In this document: in pieces, positions 1 to 8,380 of the stretch
Position numbering within the stretch: the stretch's first letter is position 1
Layout of the letters: each line of letters begins with the position of its first letter
Notes under the pieces: generated by a model
Seen by the model: only the letters and a program-made list of their open reading frames with translations
Databases searched by the model: none
What the model was told of the DNA's origin: nothing
NCBI GenBank assembly: GCA_964518635.1
Contig: CAZFGK010000001.1
Location: 62,001-126,000, forward strand
Direction: 5' to 3'
DNA length: 64,000 nucleotides
Source of the DNA: CAZFGK01 sp964518635
Lineage (GTDB): Bacteria > Zixibacteria > MSB-5A5 > GN15 > FEB-12
Program-made: the position numbers and the translations under genes

Positions 1-583
1 CCATCATCTCGGAGAGAATATCATCCGATTTCTTGCCGGTGTCGGAGGTAGTAGTGGCGGGAGTTGTTGACGTCGAGGTCGGAGAATTTCCTTCAATGAG
101 AGCGATTGCGGAATCAATTCGTCCAAGAATCAGATTCGCACTCTCAATCGACTCGAGCAGTTTGAACTGCAGTTGCGCAGTCTGTCCGATCAATTCTTCG
201 GCTCGAGCCGGATCAGTGTAGCCGGGAAGATCAACGATGACGCGATCATCCCCCTGCCGCTGAATAATCGGTTCGGCGACGCCGAGCCCGTCGATACGAG
301 TACGCAAGACCTGAATAGCGCGATCAACGGCCCCTTCACGTGCGGCTGCGTCGATCTCTTCGGTCTTCACGCGAAGGACGGTATGAATTCCTCCCTGAAG
401 ATCGAGTCCGAGGCGAATCGCATTCGTTTGTAGTTTCAGATATCCACCCGGATCATTCTGTTGCATCGATGCGCGGGCTGTGTCGGACATCGTCCAGAAC
501 TGGAACGTCGGCCAGAACATGAAGCAGCCGAGCACAAACAGAGCGGCGGTAATTCCCCATCTCCATTTTTGACTGGTATTCAT
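1..583 (-). CDS. secD: Protein translocase subunit SecD, N-terminal part (runs off the left edge)
   Basis: SecD is the inner-membrane partner of SecYEG that, with SecF, uses the proton motive force to help pull exported proteins into the periplasm. The visible 194 residues hold a first membrane segment (about residues 8-26), then the diagnostic motif LGLDLQGGIHTVLRV, and further on RIDGLGVAEP followed by GDDRVIVDLPG and DPARAEELIG, the conserved start of the P1 periplasmic domain. The start at 583 is well placed: the mRNA reads AAAGGAGATA shortly before ATG. The 3' part lies outside the window, so secF cannot be checked. YajC, often found just upstream, is absent; an unrelated small gene lies there instead. 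Identity is secure. Confidence 0.95.
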   Translation of the reverse strand, partial: MNTSQKWRWGITAALFVLGCFMFWPTFQFWTMSDTARASMQQNDPGGYLKLQTNAIRLGLDLQGGIHTVLRVKTEEIDAAAREGAVDRAIQVLRTRIDGLGVAEPIIQRQGDDRVIVDLPGYTDPARAEELIGQTAQLQFKLLESIESANLILGRIDSAIALIEGNSPTSTSTTPATTTSDTGKKSDDILSEMM

Positions 584-681
584 TCCTATCTCCTTTATGT
601 AATAATTCTCTATTTCGAAAGAAGCATCATCATAGCGATGACGCAGTGGTTCAGACTTGAGTGAAGGGGAATTGAGAGAAG

Positions 682-1131
682 TTAGCTGGTGCCGGACGGG
701 CGTTGGCCGACGAGAGCAAATCGATAGGGAAGCTCGGCAGAGACTTCACCAAGAGTAGAATAGACGAAAATCAGCTGACAGTAGCCGAGGTAGGCATCTG
801 TACGACTGAGCGAAATTTCAGGGAGAATGTAGCGAATCGACCGAATGGTCTCCTGCGTCGAAAGCTGCGCAGTCCACCAACCATGCGAGTCGGTCTCCGA
901 AATCGGATCAGAAGTGGCGGCGTCATCAGTTGGGGAGGTATCCCCTACTCCGGCAGCAATCTCTTCGGCAGTCGGCGCGACCGTCCGTTCGAGAGTAGAT
1001 TTTTCAGACGAAAGATTTGGACGAGCCGCAACGATCCCGGTCAAGAACAAGGCAAGCACCTGAGCGACGCAGATGAGCGTCATCAGCTTCTTCCGAAACG
1101 GCGTACTTCCCTGTTGGGTTCTTGGTTTCAT
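682..1131 (-). CDS. Hypothetical membrane-anchored protein
   Basis: A 149-residue protein that I do not recognise. It has a basic N-terminus, one hydrophobic segment at about residues 16-36 (VAQVLALFLTGIVAARP is part of it), then an acidic, Thr/Ser/Ala-rich stretch to about residue 85, and a more ordered C-terminal part with a WW pair, IRSIRYILPE and CQLIFVYST. This suggests a protein anchored in the inner membrane with its C-terminus outside the cytoplasm, or a poorly cleaved secreted protein. I chose the ATG at 1131; a TTG codon 39 bases further upstream is also possible and neither has a clear ribosome binding site. It sits 98 bases upstream of secD on the same strand and may be co-transcribed with it. 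Confidence 0.55.
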   Translation of the reverse strand: MKPRTQQGSTPFRKKLMTLICVAQVLALFLTGIVAARPNLSSEKSTLERTVAPTAEEIAAGVGDTSPTDDAATSDPISETDSHGWWTAQLSTQETIRSIRYILPEISLSRTDAYLGYCQLIFVYSTLGEVSAELPYRFALVGQRPSGTS

Positions 1132-1315
1132 CGCAGGTTTGGAATATAGAGCCGGTGACAGGACTGTCAACGAAGCATCGCCGGAATCGCGTCTGAATGA
1201 TCGTTCAGGGATCGAATTGTCTTATTTTGGAGCAGAAGAAACAAGGAATGAAAAAGAGTCAACCCGCAACGGGACAACGAGTTGTTCAGGAAATCGGGAG
1301 GCGGAAAACCCCTGG

Positions 1316-2530
1316 CTACTCCTTGCCTGAGAAATTGAGTCCAGCTCTGGCGACAGGGCCAATATGTTTTCGCTGATAGATCAAGTACGCGACCCCCAGC
1401 ACACAATAACCGATCGCCAGCGGAACGCGGATATTTTCCATGAGTAGTTGTGCACCAAACAGGACAAAGAGCGCGACCCCTTCGATCTTGTTCATGCGGA
1501 GATTGAGAAGAATCGCCACTGCAAAAAGTGACTGGGCAGCGGTAAGATAGAGTTCATGATCCTGCAGGGTATCGAGTGGGAAGGGCTTGATGACTCCAGC
1601 AGATATCGAATAGACAATTGGAATGGTACCGATGAGCAAAGTCCAATGATTGACTTTCGATGATATCAAGGCACGCATCGCGGCGGCAGCATGTCCGCGT
1701 ACGGTCCAGGTGGCGGCGATCAGAAACTCAGGCATTTCGGAGGCAATCGGCGCAAGCCACTGCACCAGCAGGAATTCATTTACGCCGAGCTGTTTTCCGG
1801 TCTCGACAAGGGAATGTGCAAACGGTTCTGCTACAAAGAAAATCACCGCTCCAGAGAAAAGAAAGAGAGCCGCAGTAGCCATTCGCCGTGGAGTTCTTGT
1901 CAGATTGGCGATAATCTTGACCGGGCCGACCAGTTCCGGCTCTTCACTCGGCAACTGAGAGGTCCGCTTGGCATAGAGGACATAAAGCGAAACAAGGATC
2001 ACCGCATCGATAAGATTCAGCGAACCTTTGAGCGGAATGGTGAAGGAGTAGACCGTCGCGGCAAGGAGATAGAAAATTTCGACTCGTTGAGTCTTATCGA
2101 GGACAATCTCTTTTTTCTGCTTGACCCAGACAAAGAGCATGAGCACAACCGGCCAGCCGAGCCCAACAAGAAGTCGATTCGCGCCGGTCATATTGGCGAC
2201 GGCATAATGGCGTGCTTCGTCATTATGAGCCGCATTCCAGGTAAAGACAAAATCGACCGCGTACTCCGGCAGCACCGCTATCAGGGCAAGAATCGCAATG
2301 GCGAGTGACTGGGAGATTTCGATCTGCGCTGCTTCCGCCGCCCAGGAGAGCATGAATGCCGCTCCGAAAATTGCGAGACCAAAAACAAAGGCACCAAGTA
2401 TCGGCTCGATATGGATATGCCCTGCACCGGCGATGAAGCCGGGGAGGCAGGCTAAGATTGCTATGATTAACAAAACCCAGAGACCGGGGGTTATTTTGTA
2501 GGGAGTGACTTCGCCGTGTGAATGGGTCAT
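1316..2530 (-). CDS. CaCA-family sodium/calcium (cation) exchanger
   Basis: A 404-residue integral membrane protein of the Ca2+:cation antiporter superfamily. The two inverted repeats are both visible: the first carries SLAIAILALIAVLPEYAVD (about residues 75-93), the second WLAPIASEMPEFLIAATWTV (about 258-277). In the family the acidic residue of each PE motif binds the transported cation in the middle of the membrane. About ten hydrophobic segments are present. The N-terminus has a short His-containing stretch (MTHSHGE). Its start codon overlaps the stop of the EIIA-CBS gene by one base (TAATG), so translation is probably coupled. The ion (Ca2+, Na+, K+ or H+) cannot be told from sequence. 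Confidence 0.85.
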   Translation of the reverse strand: MTHSHGEVTPYKITPGLWVLLIIAILACLPGFIAGAGHIHIEPILGAFVFGLAIFGAAFMLSWAAEAAQIEISQSLAIAILALIAVLPEYAVDFVFTWNAAHNDEARHYAVANMTGANRLLVGLGWPVVLMLFVWVKQKKEIVLDKTQRVEIFYLLAATVYSFTIPLKGSLNLIDAVILVSLYVLYAKRTSQLPSEEPELVGPVKIIANLTRTPRRMATAALFLFSGAVIFFVAEPFAHSLVETGKQLGVNEFLLVQWLAPIASEMPEFLIAATWTVRGHAAAAMRALISSKVNHWTLLIGTIPIVYSISAGVIKPFPLDTLQDHELYLTAAQSLFAVAILLNLRMNKIEGVALFVLFGAQLLMENIRVPLAIGYCVLGVAYLIYQRKHIGPVARAGLNFSGKE

Positions 2531-3435
2531 TAGCCGCGGATAATCATGTTCACAATGTCTTTACGCAAGAGCACACCGACTAATTTCTCACCTTCGACCA
2601 CAAATACTCTCCTGAGGTCCTTGAATATCATCATGGCGGCGACTTCTACGATACGAGTATCGGGAGTGGCGGTCTCAAATTTGGTGTCGTACAACTGCGA
2701 CACCCTGATTTTGTCCTGTTGCTTGAGAAGCTCTTCAAACGGCTCTACTTCGAGAGAATAGTTCAGATTCTGAATCAGCGACTTGTAATCCGGCAAAGCA
2801 GCGCGGATCAGATCACGATCGGTGATGACACCAATAAGATTCTGTTTCGGCCCAACCACTGCCAGAGCCGACAATTTGTGACGAAACATCCGATTGGCGA
2901 CTTCCTTGAGGGAGTCATCGGCGGTGACCGTCGCAACATCATAGCGCATCACATCCCTGACCATAAGATCTTTATCGATGTTGATAGCCGAAGCGGTGAC
3001 GAGTTCGATCAGGTCAGTCGGTGATTTGACCCCAAGAACTTTTTGCATGGTGCCCGGCTTGCGAGCAAAATTCGCCAGACCGCTGAGCGCCTGAAGATAG
3101 AGCTTGGCGATGGTCGACGGAGTCAGTAGCAGGCAGATCACATGCAGCGGTAAATTGTCGGCGGTCTTGTCGTTCAGACCTTTTTTCGAAATCCCAATCA
3201 CGACAAACATTTCGCTCACCGCATCAGTCCGGGCATGCGGGAATGCAAAACCATGTCCGTACGAGGTATTTTCGATCTCTTCCCGCTCAATAACGGCATT
3301 GAAGATGGCATCGAAATCTCCAGGTACTCCCTCTTTTTGCAACGACGCGATCATCTCACGGACCGCTTCGATCTTGTTGGTGGCTTTCAGGTCAACGATG
3401 ATGCGACGTTCGAGAAGCAGATGAGCGAGTTTCAC
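2530..3435 (-). CDS. PTS EIIA (Ntr/fructose-type) domain with a CBS pair, likely regulator of the adjacent exchanger
   Basis: 301 residues in two parts. Residues 1-150 form a PTS EIIA domain of the fructose/PtsN type, with the phosphorylatable histidine in GFAFPHAR (His67) and the preceding YGHG turn. Residues 155-301 are a tandem CBS pair, with VRDVMRYDVATV and IGVITDRDLIRA in the first and ending LVGVLLRKDIVNMII. CBS pairs bind adenine nucleotides and often gate ion transporters, and EIIA domains report phosphoryl-transfer or energy state. The gene overlaps the DUF502 gene upstream by four bases and the CaCA exchanger downstream by one. I infer that it controls the exchanger. No other PTS component is in the window. 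Confidence 0.88.
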   Translation of the reverse strand: MKLAHLLLERRIIVDLKATNKIEAVREMIASLQKEGVPGDFDAIFNAVIEREEIENTSYGHGFAFPHARTDAVSEMFVVIGISKKGLNDKTADNLPLHVICLLLTPSTIAKLYLQALSGLANFARKPGTMQKVLGVKSPTDLIELVTASAINIDKDLMVRDVMRYDVATVTADDSLKEVANRMFRHKLSALAVVGPKQNLIGVITDRDLIRAALPDYKSLIQNLNYSLEVEPFEELLKQQDKIRVSQLYDTKFETATPDTRIVEVAAMMIFKDLRRVFVVEGEKLVGVLLRKDIVNMIIRG

Positions 3436-4070
3436 TTGGCAACTCCAGAAACGGTTGATGCTGAGAGTGGACTAATAATAAATGAATCAGGACAGGATAT
3501 CCCCCCCGAGACGACAAATCGCATCGCCTGATCGACGGTGAGATTGACTCGGCGAACGTTTGCCGCTGGAACCAGAACCGTGAAGCCAGAAAGTGGTGTC
3601 GGGGTTGTAGGAACAAATACAACAACTGAATTTGAGCTGCTGTTCTCTGTATGAAGGACCACGTGACGAGTGGCAAAAGCGACGGTCCAGAGATCTTTAC
3701 CGGGATATTCAATAAGGACCACGTCTGAAAAAGACTGCTTCTCACTGGTGAATGATTCCATGAGCTGTTTCGCAGGGGAATAGACAAGCCCGACGAGTGG
3801 AATTCGTTGAACGATGTCTTCCCAGAATTTGTAGAGCTGACGACCGAGGAAAAACCGGGAAAAAATCCCAGCGAGGAGAATCACAGTCAATGTGGCAAGA
3901 AGACCAGTACCGGGGATGTAGGTATCAAACAATTTCTCAAAAATTGGGCGTGTAATACCGTCTACCAGATCAAAGAGAAAACGCAGAACAAGAAAAGTGA
4001 GAATCGCCGGAACGACAATGAGAAGACCGCCAAGAAAAAGACGGCGTAATTTGATCAGCACGGTTTGCAT
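3432..4070 (-). CDS. DUF502 family membrane protein
   Basis: 212 residues with two N-terminal membrane helices (about 12-35 and 52-75) and a soluble C-terminal domain. Family landmarks are IPLVGLVYSPAKQ, VVVFVPTTPTPLSGF and QAMRFVVSGG, all typical of DUF502, a widespread bacterial family without an established function. It is the first gene of a translationally coupled three-gene operon, overlapping the EIIA-CBS gene by four bases (ATGA). Being linked to a cation exchanger and its likely regulator suggests a role in ion or membrane homeostasis, but that is context only. The ATG at 4070 directly precedes the conserved hydrophobic N-terminus. Confidence 0.85.
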   Translation of the reverse strand: MQTVLIKLRRLFLGGLLIVVPAILTFLVLRFLFDLVDGITRPIFEKLFDTYIPGTGLLATLTVILLAGIFSRFFLGRQLYKFWEDIVQRIPLVGLVYSPAKQLMESFTSEKQSFSDVVLIEYPGKDLWTVAFATRHVVLHTENSSSNSVVVFVPTTPTPLSGFTVLVPAANVRRVNLTVDQAMRFVVSGGISCPDSFIISPLSASTVSGVAK

Positions 4071-4242
4071 CCTGCGTTATGAGACGATCGGGCCCGATGC
4101 CAGTTCGTGCAAGCTGGCCTCTGGTTGCCAGCGAAGTGTAGTCATATCGAAAAGTATAGCGCAGGGGGGGATTGGAGTCAACGTCGAGAAGTTCTTCCGA
4201 CGATGACGAGGACGGGACGCTGCAAGGATCGGAAATTTCGAG

Positions 4243-5643
4243 CTACTTGAGAGTCAGACCGAACATCTCACCGGCGGGAGTCAGCGTGGCCAGCAATGTC
4301 GGGGTCAGCAAGCTCGAAAGTATCATCACTCCCAGAACGACGGCAATGATAAGCCCTGAAGGGATGCCAGCAGGTTGCGGACCGGAAAAATCAGTCTGGA
4401 TTTGAGAGAGTTCATCACTCTTACCAATCCGGCTCAATCGTATCACTCCACCTGCTTGACGAACAAGGAACGTACAGAAAACTGCGACGACCGAAAATTG
4501 AACCGCCAACAGAATGGTGAGCGATAGTTTCAATCCGGATACTTCGACCGCGGCATCAAGAGTCGCGAGACGGACAAAAAATCCTGCGACGCCGGGAAAA
4601 CCGATCATCGCCGCAGCGACGGCGAGTGATGGCCAAGAAAATTCTTTTGAACGATTGGTCACGACAAGACTCAGCAGAATCGTGTTGAGTGTTGCAACGA
4701 CGACCAGCGAAAGACTCGAAGCCAGCCCACTCGAAGTAACCGCCATGAGTCCAATCGGGATCATCAGCAGCTGAAACTGCCAGGCACGAAAGAGAAACTT
4801 GTCTCGATCCTTCTCTTCTCTGCCAGCGAGCATGACCGCGATCATGCAGACTCCAAGCAGGATCGACATCCCGATTCCCCAGTCATTTGGAGTCATCACC
4901 GGATCTGAAAATGCAAAAAGGACACCCACAAAAACTCGTGCAAAAAGTACAAGTATGATCAATGGCCATAAGGCGAGGGTGAGCGCGTCCCCTGCGGTCA
5001 CCATTCGAATCGAACGTCGCAGCCACTGATCAGTTCTCGGAGGAGCCAGCAGGATGAATAAAGAACCGAACATCAGAATCAGCGCAGGAATCAGGATGAG
5101 TCCGATGTCTCCTCGATGATTCACCTGTAGGACACCAATCGAAATGCGAGCATCAACAATCTTGGTCGTCCCGGACAGGGCGACGATGAGCGCGAGACCA
5201 AGCCCGAGTGCAGCAATGGCAATGATAGGTGAAGAGAAAAGTCGAGTTGCAAACGAAAGTCGCGATGGCCTGGTCAGTGACAGGATGGAGACGGTCAATC
5301 CGGCAAACAGAAGGAGGAAGTCCTGTGCTCCTGCTGCGGCAACGATACCTGCAATCGCAAGAAGATCGTGCGACTGGATCGTCTCCCGAAAGGAAGGACG
5401 CAACGCGTAAAACAACAGAGATGCACCCAGCGCGCAGACTGAAAGAGTGAGTGCAAATCGGTCAACGATATAGCGATTTTCGAATGCCCCGCCAAAGCCG
5501 ATGAAAGAGATCGCGCCAAGTGAAGCGACAATTCCAGTAATGAACAAGCTCCCGGATTTTGCCGGAACAACTCCCCACTGCTCGCGGAGATGCATGATCA
5601 AAGTCACAGCCAACAGAAGAAAAAGTGGAATCGAAACGTTCAC
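4243..5643 (-). CDS. Divergent NuoN/Mrp-like (complex I antiporter-type) membrane protein
   Basis: 466 residues, about 13-14 hydrophobic segments, similar in length to NuoN. The resemblance to NuoN-type subunits lies in VDRFALTLSVCALGASLL (about residues 60-77), then DFLLLFAGLTVSILSL, and SLAVAAAMIGFPGVAGFFVR in the C-terminal third, which matches the family's AGIPPTAGFF region. By hand alignment, the TM5 glutamate (family GLELLSL) is Thr here, and the TM7 lysine (family LLFKLAAVPFH) appears to be non-polar, so proton translocation as in complex I is doubtful. Its start overlaps the preceding gene by four bases. It is the last of three overlapping membrane genes. Family assignment is from motifs only. 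Confidence 0.6.
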   Translation of the reverse strand: MNVSIPLFLLLAVTLIMHLREQWGVVPAKSGSLFITGIVASLGAISFIGFGGAFENRYIVDRFALTLSVCALGASLLFYALRPSFRETIQSHDLLAIAGIVAAAGAQDFLLLFAGLTVSILSLTRPSRLSFATRLFSSPIIAIAALGLGLALIVALSGTTKIVDARISIGVLQVNHRGDIGLILIPALILMFGSLFILLAPPRTDQWLRRSIRMVTAGDALTLALWPLIILVLFARVFVGVLFAFSDPVMTPNDWGIGMSILLGVCMIAVMLAGREEKDRDKFLFRAWQFQLLMIPIGLMAVTSSGLASSLSLVVVATLNTILLSLVVTNRSKEFSWPSLAVAAAMIGFPGVAGFFVRLATLDAAVEVSGLKLSLTILLAVQFSVVAVFCTFLVRQAGGVIRLSRIGKSDELSQIQTDFSGPQPAGIPSGLIIAVVLGVMILSSLLTPTLLATLTPAGEMFGLTLK

Positions 5644-6107
5644 TGGTTCGACTCCGATTCTTTCAAGGCAACGACTTCAGCACTCTTACGCTGTTCCTGT
5701 TTCTTGAGTGAAAAGAGTGCCAGAAGAGCAACTGCCATGATCAACGATACCAGCGGGAAGCCGTCATAGAGACTCATCTCCGTCTGCACGGAAAAGAACA
5801 ACGCGACTGCGACAATCACGGTGAGCACCACGGTCGAGGTCTGATTAAATCCAAAGGGAGCGCGTCGCGAGCGATATTTTTTTTGATGCTGATAAATGAG
5901 AATCCCGGTCAGAGCAATCACCAGTGCAGCGATCTGTTGCGAATGAGAGAAGGTGGTGAGATATTTTCCGGCTGAGATGAGAGTGATCAACGCCGCGGCA
6001 ACCAACAGATGCACGCCGCTCGATCCCCCTTCGTCGATCCGTCGAGTCCAGATGATATACAACCCGATTGCAGCCAGAATTCCACTCAACAGGAGATAGG
6101 CGTTCAT
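5640..6107 (-). CDS. Small membrane protein, possibly a NuoK/MnhC relative
   Basis: 155 residues with about five hydrophobic segments and a charged C-terminal tail. The N-terminus MNAYLLLSGILAAIGLYII followed by WTRR closely resembles the start of NuoK (typical pattern YLLLSALLFAIGLYG followed by TRRN). The rest is diverged: the conserved membrane glutamates of NuoK in TM2 and TM3 are not evident, and a basic loop (HQKKYRSRRAP) sits mid-protein. It overlaps both neighbours by four bases (ATGA), so the three proteins are probably made together in fixed proportion. Position between a NuoJ-like and a NuoN-like gene, the same order as in nuo operons, supports the assignment. Function is unknown. 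Confidence 0.5.
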   Translation of the reverse strand: MNAYLLLSGILAAIGLYIIWTRRIDEGGSSGVHLLVAAALITLISAGKYLTTFSHSQQIAALVIALTGILIYQHQKKYRSRRAPFGFNQTSTVVLTVIVAVALFFSVQTEMSLYDGFPLVSLIMAVALLALFSLKKQEQRKSAEVVALKESESNQ

Positions 6108-6640
6108 GCATCCCCCTTTGGTTCAGCTGCTGATCCCGAAACGGGATTCGGCGTTCTCGATTTTGCTGACAGCGTGAGAAGCAGTCCAACGCCGAGGAGT
6201 GACAGGGTCAGCGCATGAGAAGGGAGAACAGCAAGCACATTGTTGAGTGAACAGCTCAGCGGCGTTTCGGCAAAATTCCAGACCGCTGTCCGTTTCACGG
6301 CGAGCACCCAGATCCCGACAAACATCGCCGCGCTTATCAATGCAATTGCTCGCCAGGGACGCGGAATCGCCGGAGGTAAAATGTGAATTGGCGTATCACT
6401 TCTCTTCTGCGCCTCCCGAACGAGCATCCAGGGGTAGAACATCGCTACCAGCGCAATCAGCCACTGTTGGGCGATCACTGCGTAGATCGTGATGACCACG
6501 AAGACTGCGCTGAGCGCAACAATTCGAAGCTGCGCCGTTGGAGACCCAACGACCATAAGGGAGACCAGAATAAGGACTCCGGCTGGTAGCCAGAATTCCG
6601 CCCCAACCCAGAGATCGAGGGCGAGAAAAAGATCATTCAT
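6104..6640 (-). CDS. Small membrane protein, possibly a NuoJ relative
   Basis: 178 residues with about six hydrophobic segments. The first 85 residues resemble NuoJ: SPTAQLRIVALSAVFVVITI followed by YAVIAQQWLIALVAMFYPW lines up with the family pattern NP.....L.LLLTFLSLAGLYLLLGAEFLAAVQVLVY. A hydrophilic loop with HILPP separates two further pairs of helices. It is the first gene of the three-gene overlapping cluster and overlaps the NuoK-like gene by four bases. No other complex I subunit is present in the window. The likeness is remote and rests on pattern and gene order, so it could be an unrelated membrane protein. Confidence 0.45.
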   Translation of the reverse strand: MNDLFLALDLWVGAEFWLPAGVLILVSLMVVGSPTAQLRIVALSAVFVVITIYAVIAQQWLIALVAMFYPWMLVREAQKRSDTPIHILPPAIPRPWRAIALISAAMFVGIWVLAVKRTAVWNFAETPLSCSLNNVLAVLPSHALTLSLLGVGLLLTLSAKSRTPNPVSGSAAEPKGDA

Positions 6641-6734
6641 GGGGGATCGGCCATCCTTTGCCAGAGCAGAACTGCCTGTAAGGCAGTATATGTTTCATGC
6701 CGCTAGTATCGGCTGAGAAGAGCTATTCCCTGAG

Positions 6735-7124
6735 CTACTTCGGACGCATGGCGATCATCTCGATTTCGACCCGCGCATCCTTGGGAAGTTGGCTGACCGC
6801 TACGGTCGACCGAGCCGGATAGCTTTCTGTGAAAAATCGACTGTAGACCTGATTCACCGCCGCGAAATCATCCATCGTGAGAATGAAGATCGTCGTCTTG
6901 ACGACATCCTCGAAACCGCAGCCGGATGCCTTGAGCACAGCAGTGAGATTTTTCATCACCTGTTCGGCCTGTTCGGCGGCAGTAGAACCGACCAGGGTCA
7001 TGGTTGCCGGATTAAGAGCCACCTGTCCAGCGGTGAAGACCAGTTCACCTGCAGGGGCAATGATCGCCTGACTGTATGGCCCGACCGCATCCGGTGCTTC
7101 TTTGGTAGCGACAACTTTTCGCAT
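6735..7124 (-). CDS. ridA: RidA family enamine/imine deaminase
   Basis: 129 residues, the standard length of RidA (YjgF/YER057c/UK114). RidA hydrolyses reactive enamine and imine intermediates, such as 2-aminoacrylate, released by PLP enzymes, and so protects them from damage. Visible landmarks are AVGPYSQAI at residues 13-21, FTAGQVALNP, GCGFEDVVKTTIF and the C-terminal YPARSTVAVSQLP with the catalytic Arg105, which binds the substrate carboxylate. It should act in the cytoplasm as a trimer. It lies alone between the NuoJ-like cluster (same strand, 94 bases away) and the HD-GYP gene. The ATG at 7124 gives the usual N-terminus. Confidence 0.93.
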   Translation of the reverse strand: MRKVVATKEAPDAVGPYSQAIIAPAGELVFTAGQVALNPATMTLVGSTAAEQAEQVMKNLTAVLKASGCGFEDVVKTTIFILTMDDFAAVNQVYSRFFTESYPARSTVAVSQLPKDARVEIEMIAMRPK

Positions 7125-7270
7125 GAGAAATTCCTCTCCATCTTTCCTTCACGCTCAACGAGCGAATTGGCTCAACTCAGTTCAAGTGCTGAACGAATCA
7201 AAGTATAGAAGAATGCAACCGGAGGTAAAGTGGAGAGTTAGTGAGAATTGCCTGATAATGACTACTGCGA

Positions 7271-8278
7271 TTAATCTCTGCCGCCTGCACGCATCTCATC
7301 CGGTCCCATCAGATCAATGAATGCCCGCAGAAGCACTGTATCGTATGCATCCTTCATGGAGAGCATCAATTTCAATGCTTCAAAAGATGGCTTGGCGTGC
7401 TGATAGACTCTTTCGGTGGTCATCGCATCGAAGCAATCGACGATCGCGATAATCCTCGAATAGAGATGCATTTCATCGAGTGATAGCCCGGAAGGATAAC
7501 CGCGACGATCCCCACGTTCATGATGCTCCAGCACCGGTAAATGACAGATCGACGGAACAGTGTTGGTCTCCTTGAGAATTTCAACCCCCCAGCGGGGATG
7601 CTTCTTCATAATCTCGAATTCCAGCGGTGTCAGCGGCGATTTCTTGTTCAGGATACGATCGGAGATCTTTGATTTTCCGATATCATGCAAGAGAGCACCG
7701 GTGCCAAGTTCGTTGAGAACTTTGAGATCATTGATACCGAGCTGTTGCGCAAGCGAGATTGCAAAGGTGCAGACATTTACCGAGTGGGTGTAGGTGTAAT
7801 AGTCAAATGATGAAATCTGCATGAGTGAAAGAAAGGCCTCTCGACCGCGGAGAATAAAGCTAACAGTGTTAGCGACTAATTCCTGCGAACGATGAATGTT
7901 TTCACCAAAGGTTGGATTAGCGAGGACGTCCCGAACCAGATTGGTCGAGGTCTCATACAGAACTGAGGCCTTCTTCTCTTCGGTAATGGACGGATCATGA
8001 AAAATCTGATCGAGGTGATGCTCGATGTATCGCTGATAGGCCGGTTTGTCGTCGGCACTGACATAGAGCCGATCAACTCGATTCTCGATCAGGTTCTGAC
8101 GAGTACGATCATTGAAGGGGAGATTACGTGAGCGATAGAGCACCAGCTCGCGGCCGACATGAATATAGAGATCGAAATCGAGAACCGAATCCAGACGCAG
8201 AGAATCGAGCAAAATCGGCAGAAACTTATCCAGTGCCGATTGCTTCAGACCGAATTTCGAGGTCGTCAGGTTTGCCAT
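7271..8278 (-). CDS. HD-GYP domain cyclic-di-GMP phosphodiesterase
   Basis: 335 residues. HD-GYP proteins break down cyclic di-GMP, often to control motility versus attachment. The HD pair is in LLHDIGKSKI (His198, Asp199); the other metal ligands fall in KKHPRWGVEIL and the HHERGDRRGYPSGL motif (about 252-265), which has Arg where the family usually has Gly after the Asp. The last conserved element is IIAIVDCFDAMTTER. Residues 1-120 form a separate N-terminal domain, like the DUF3391-type region found before HD-GYP domains, with a possible sensor role. There is no membrane segment, so it is cytoplasmic. motAB and a chemotaxis receptor elsewhere in the window fit a link to motility. Confidence 0.9.
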   Translation of the reverse strand: MANLTTSKFGLKQSALDKFLPILLDSLRLDSVLDFDLYIHVGRELVLYRSRNLPFNDRTRQNLIENRVDRLYVSADDKPAYQRYIEHHLDQIFHDPSITEEKKASVLYETSTNLVRDVLANPTFGENIHRSQELVANTVSFILRGREAFLSLMQISSFDYYTYTHSVNVCTFAISLAQQLGINDLKVLNELGTGALLHDIGKSKISDRILNKKSPLTPLEFEIMKKHPRWGVEILKETNTVPSICHLPVLEHHERGDRRGYPSGLSLDEMHLYSRIIAIVDCFDAMTTERVYQHAKPSFEALKLMLSMKDAYDTVLLRAFIDLMGPDEMRAGGRD

Positions 8279-8380
8279 TGAATACGGATGCCGGTCATTT
8301 TGAGACCGGAAACACCCGTTTCGATTATCGGCGGAAAGGGAGCTGAGAGTTACTCCCGTCGAAAGAGGAAGTTTAGTCTG

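Noticed and set aside
1691..2308. Plus-strand frame of 205 codons inside the CaCA exchanger gene
   Set aside because: Arg/Asn-rich shadow of the exchanger, which has both family repeats on the minus strand.
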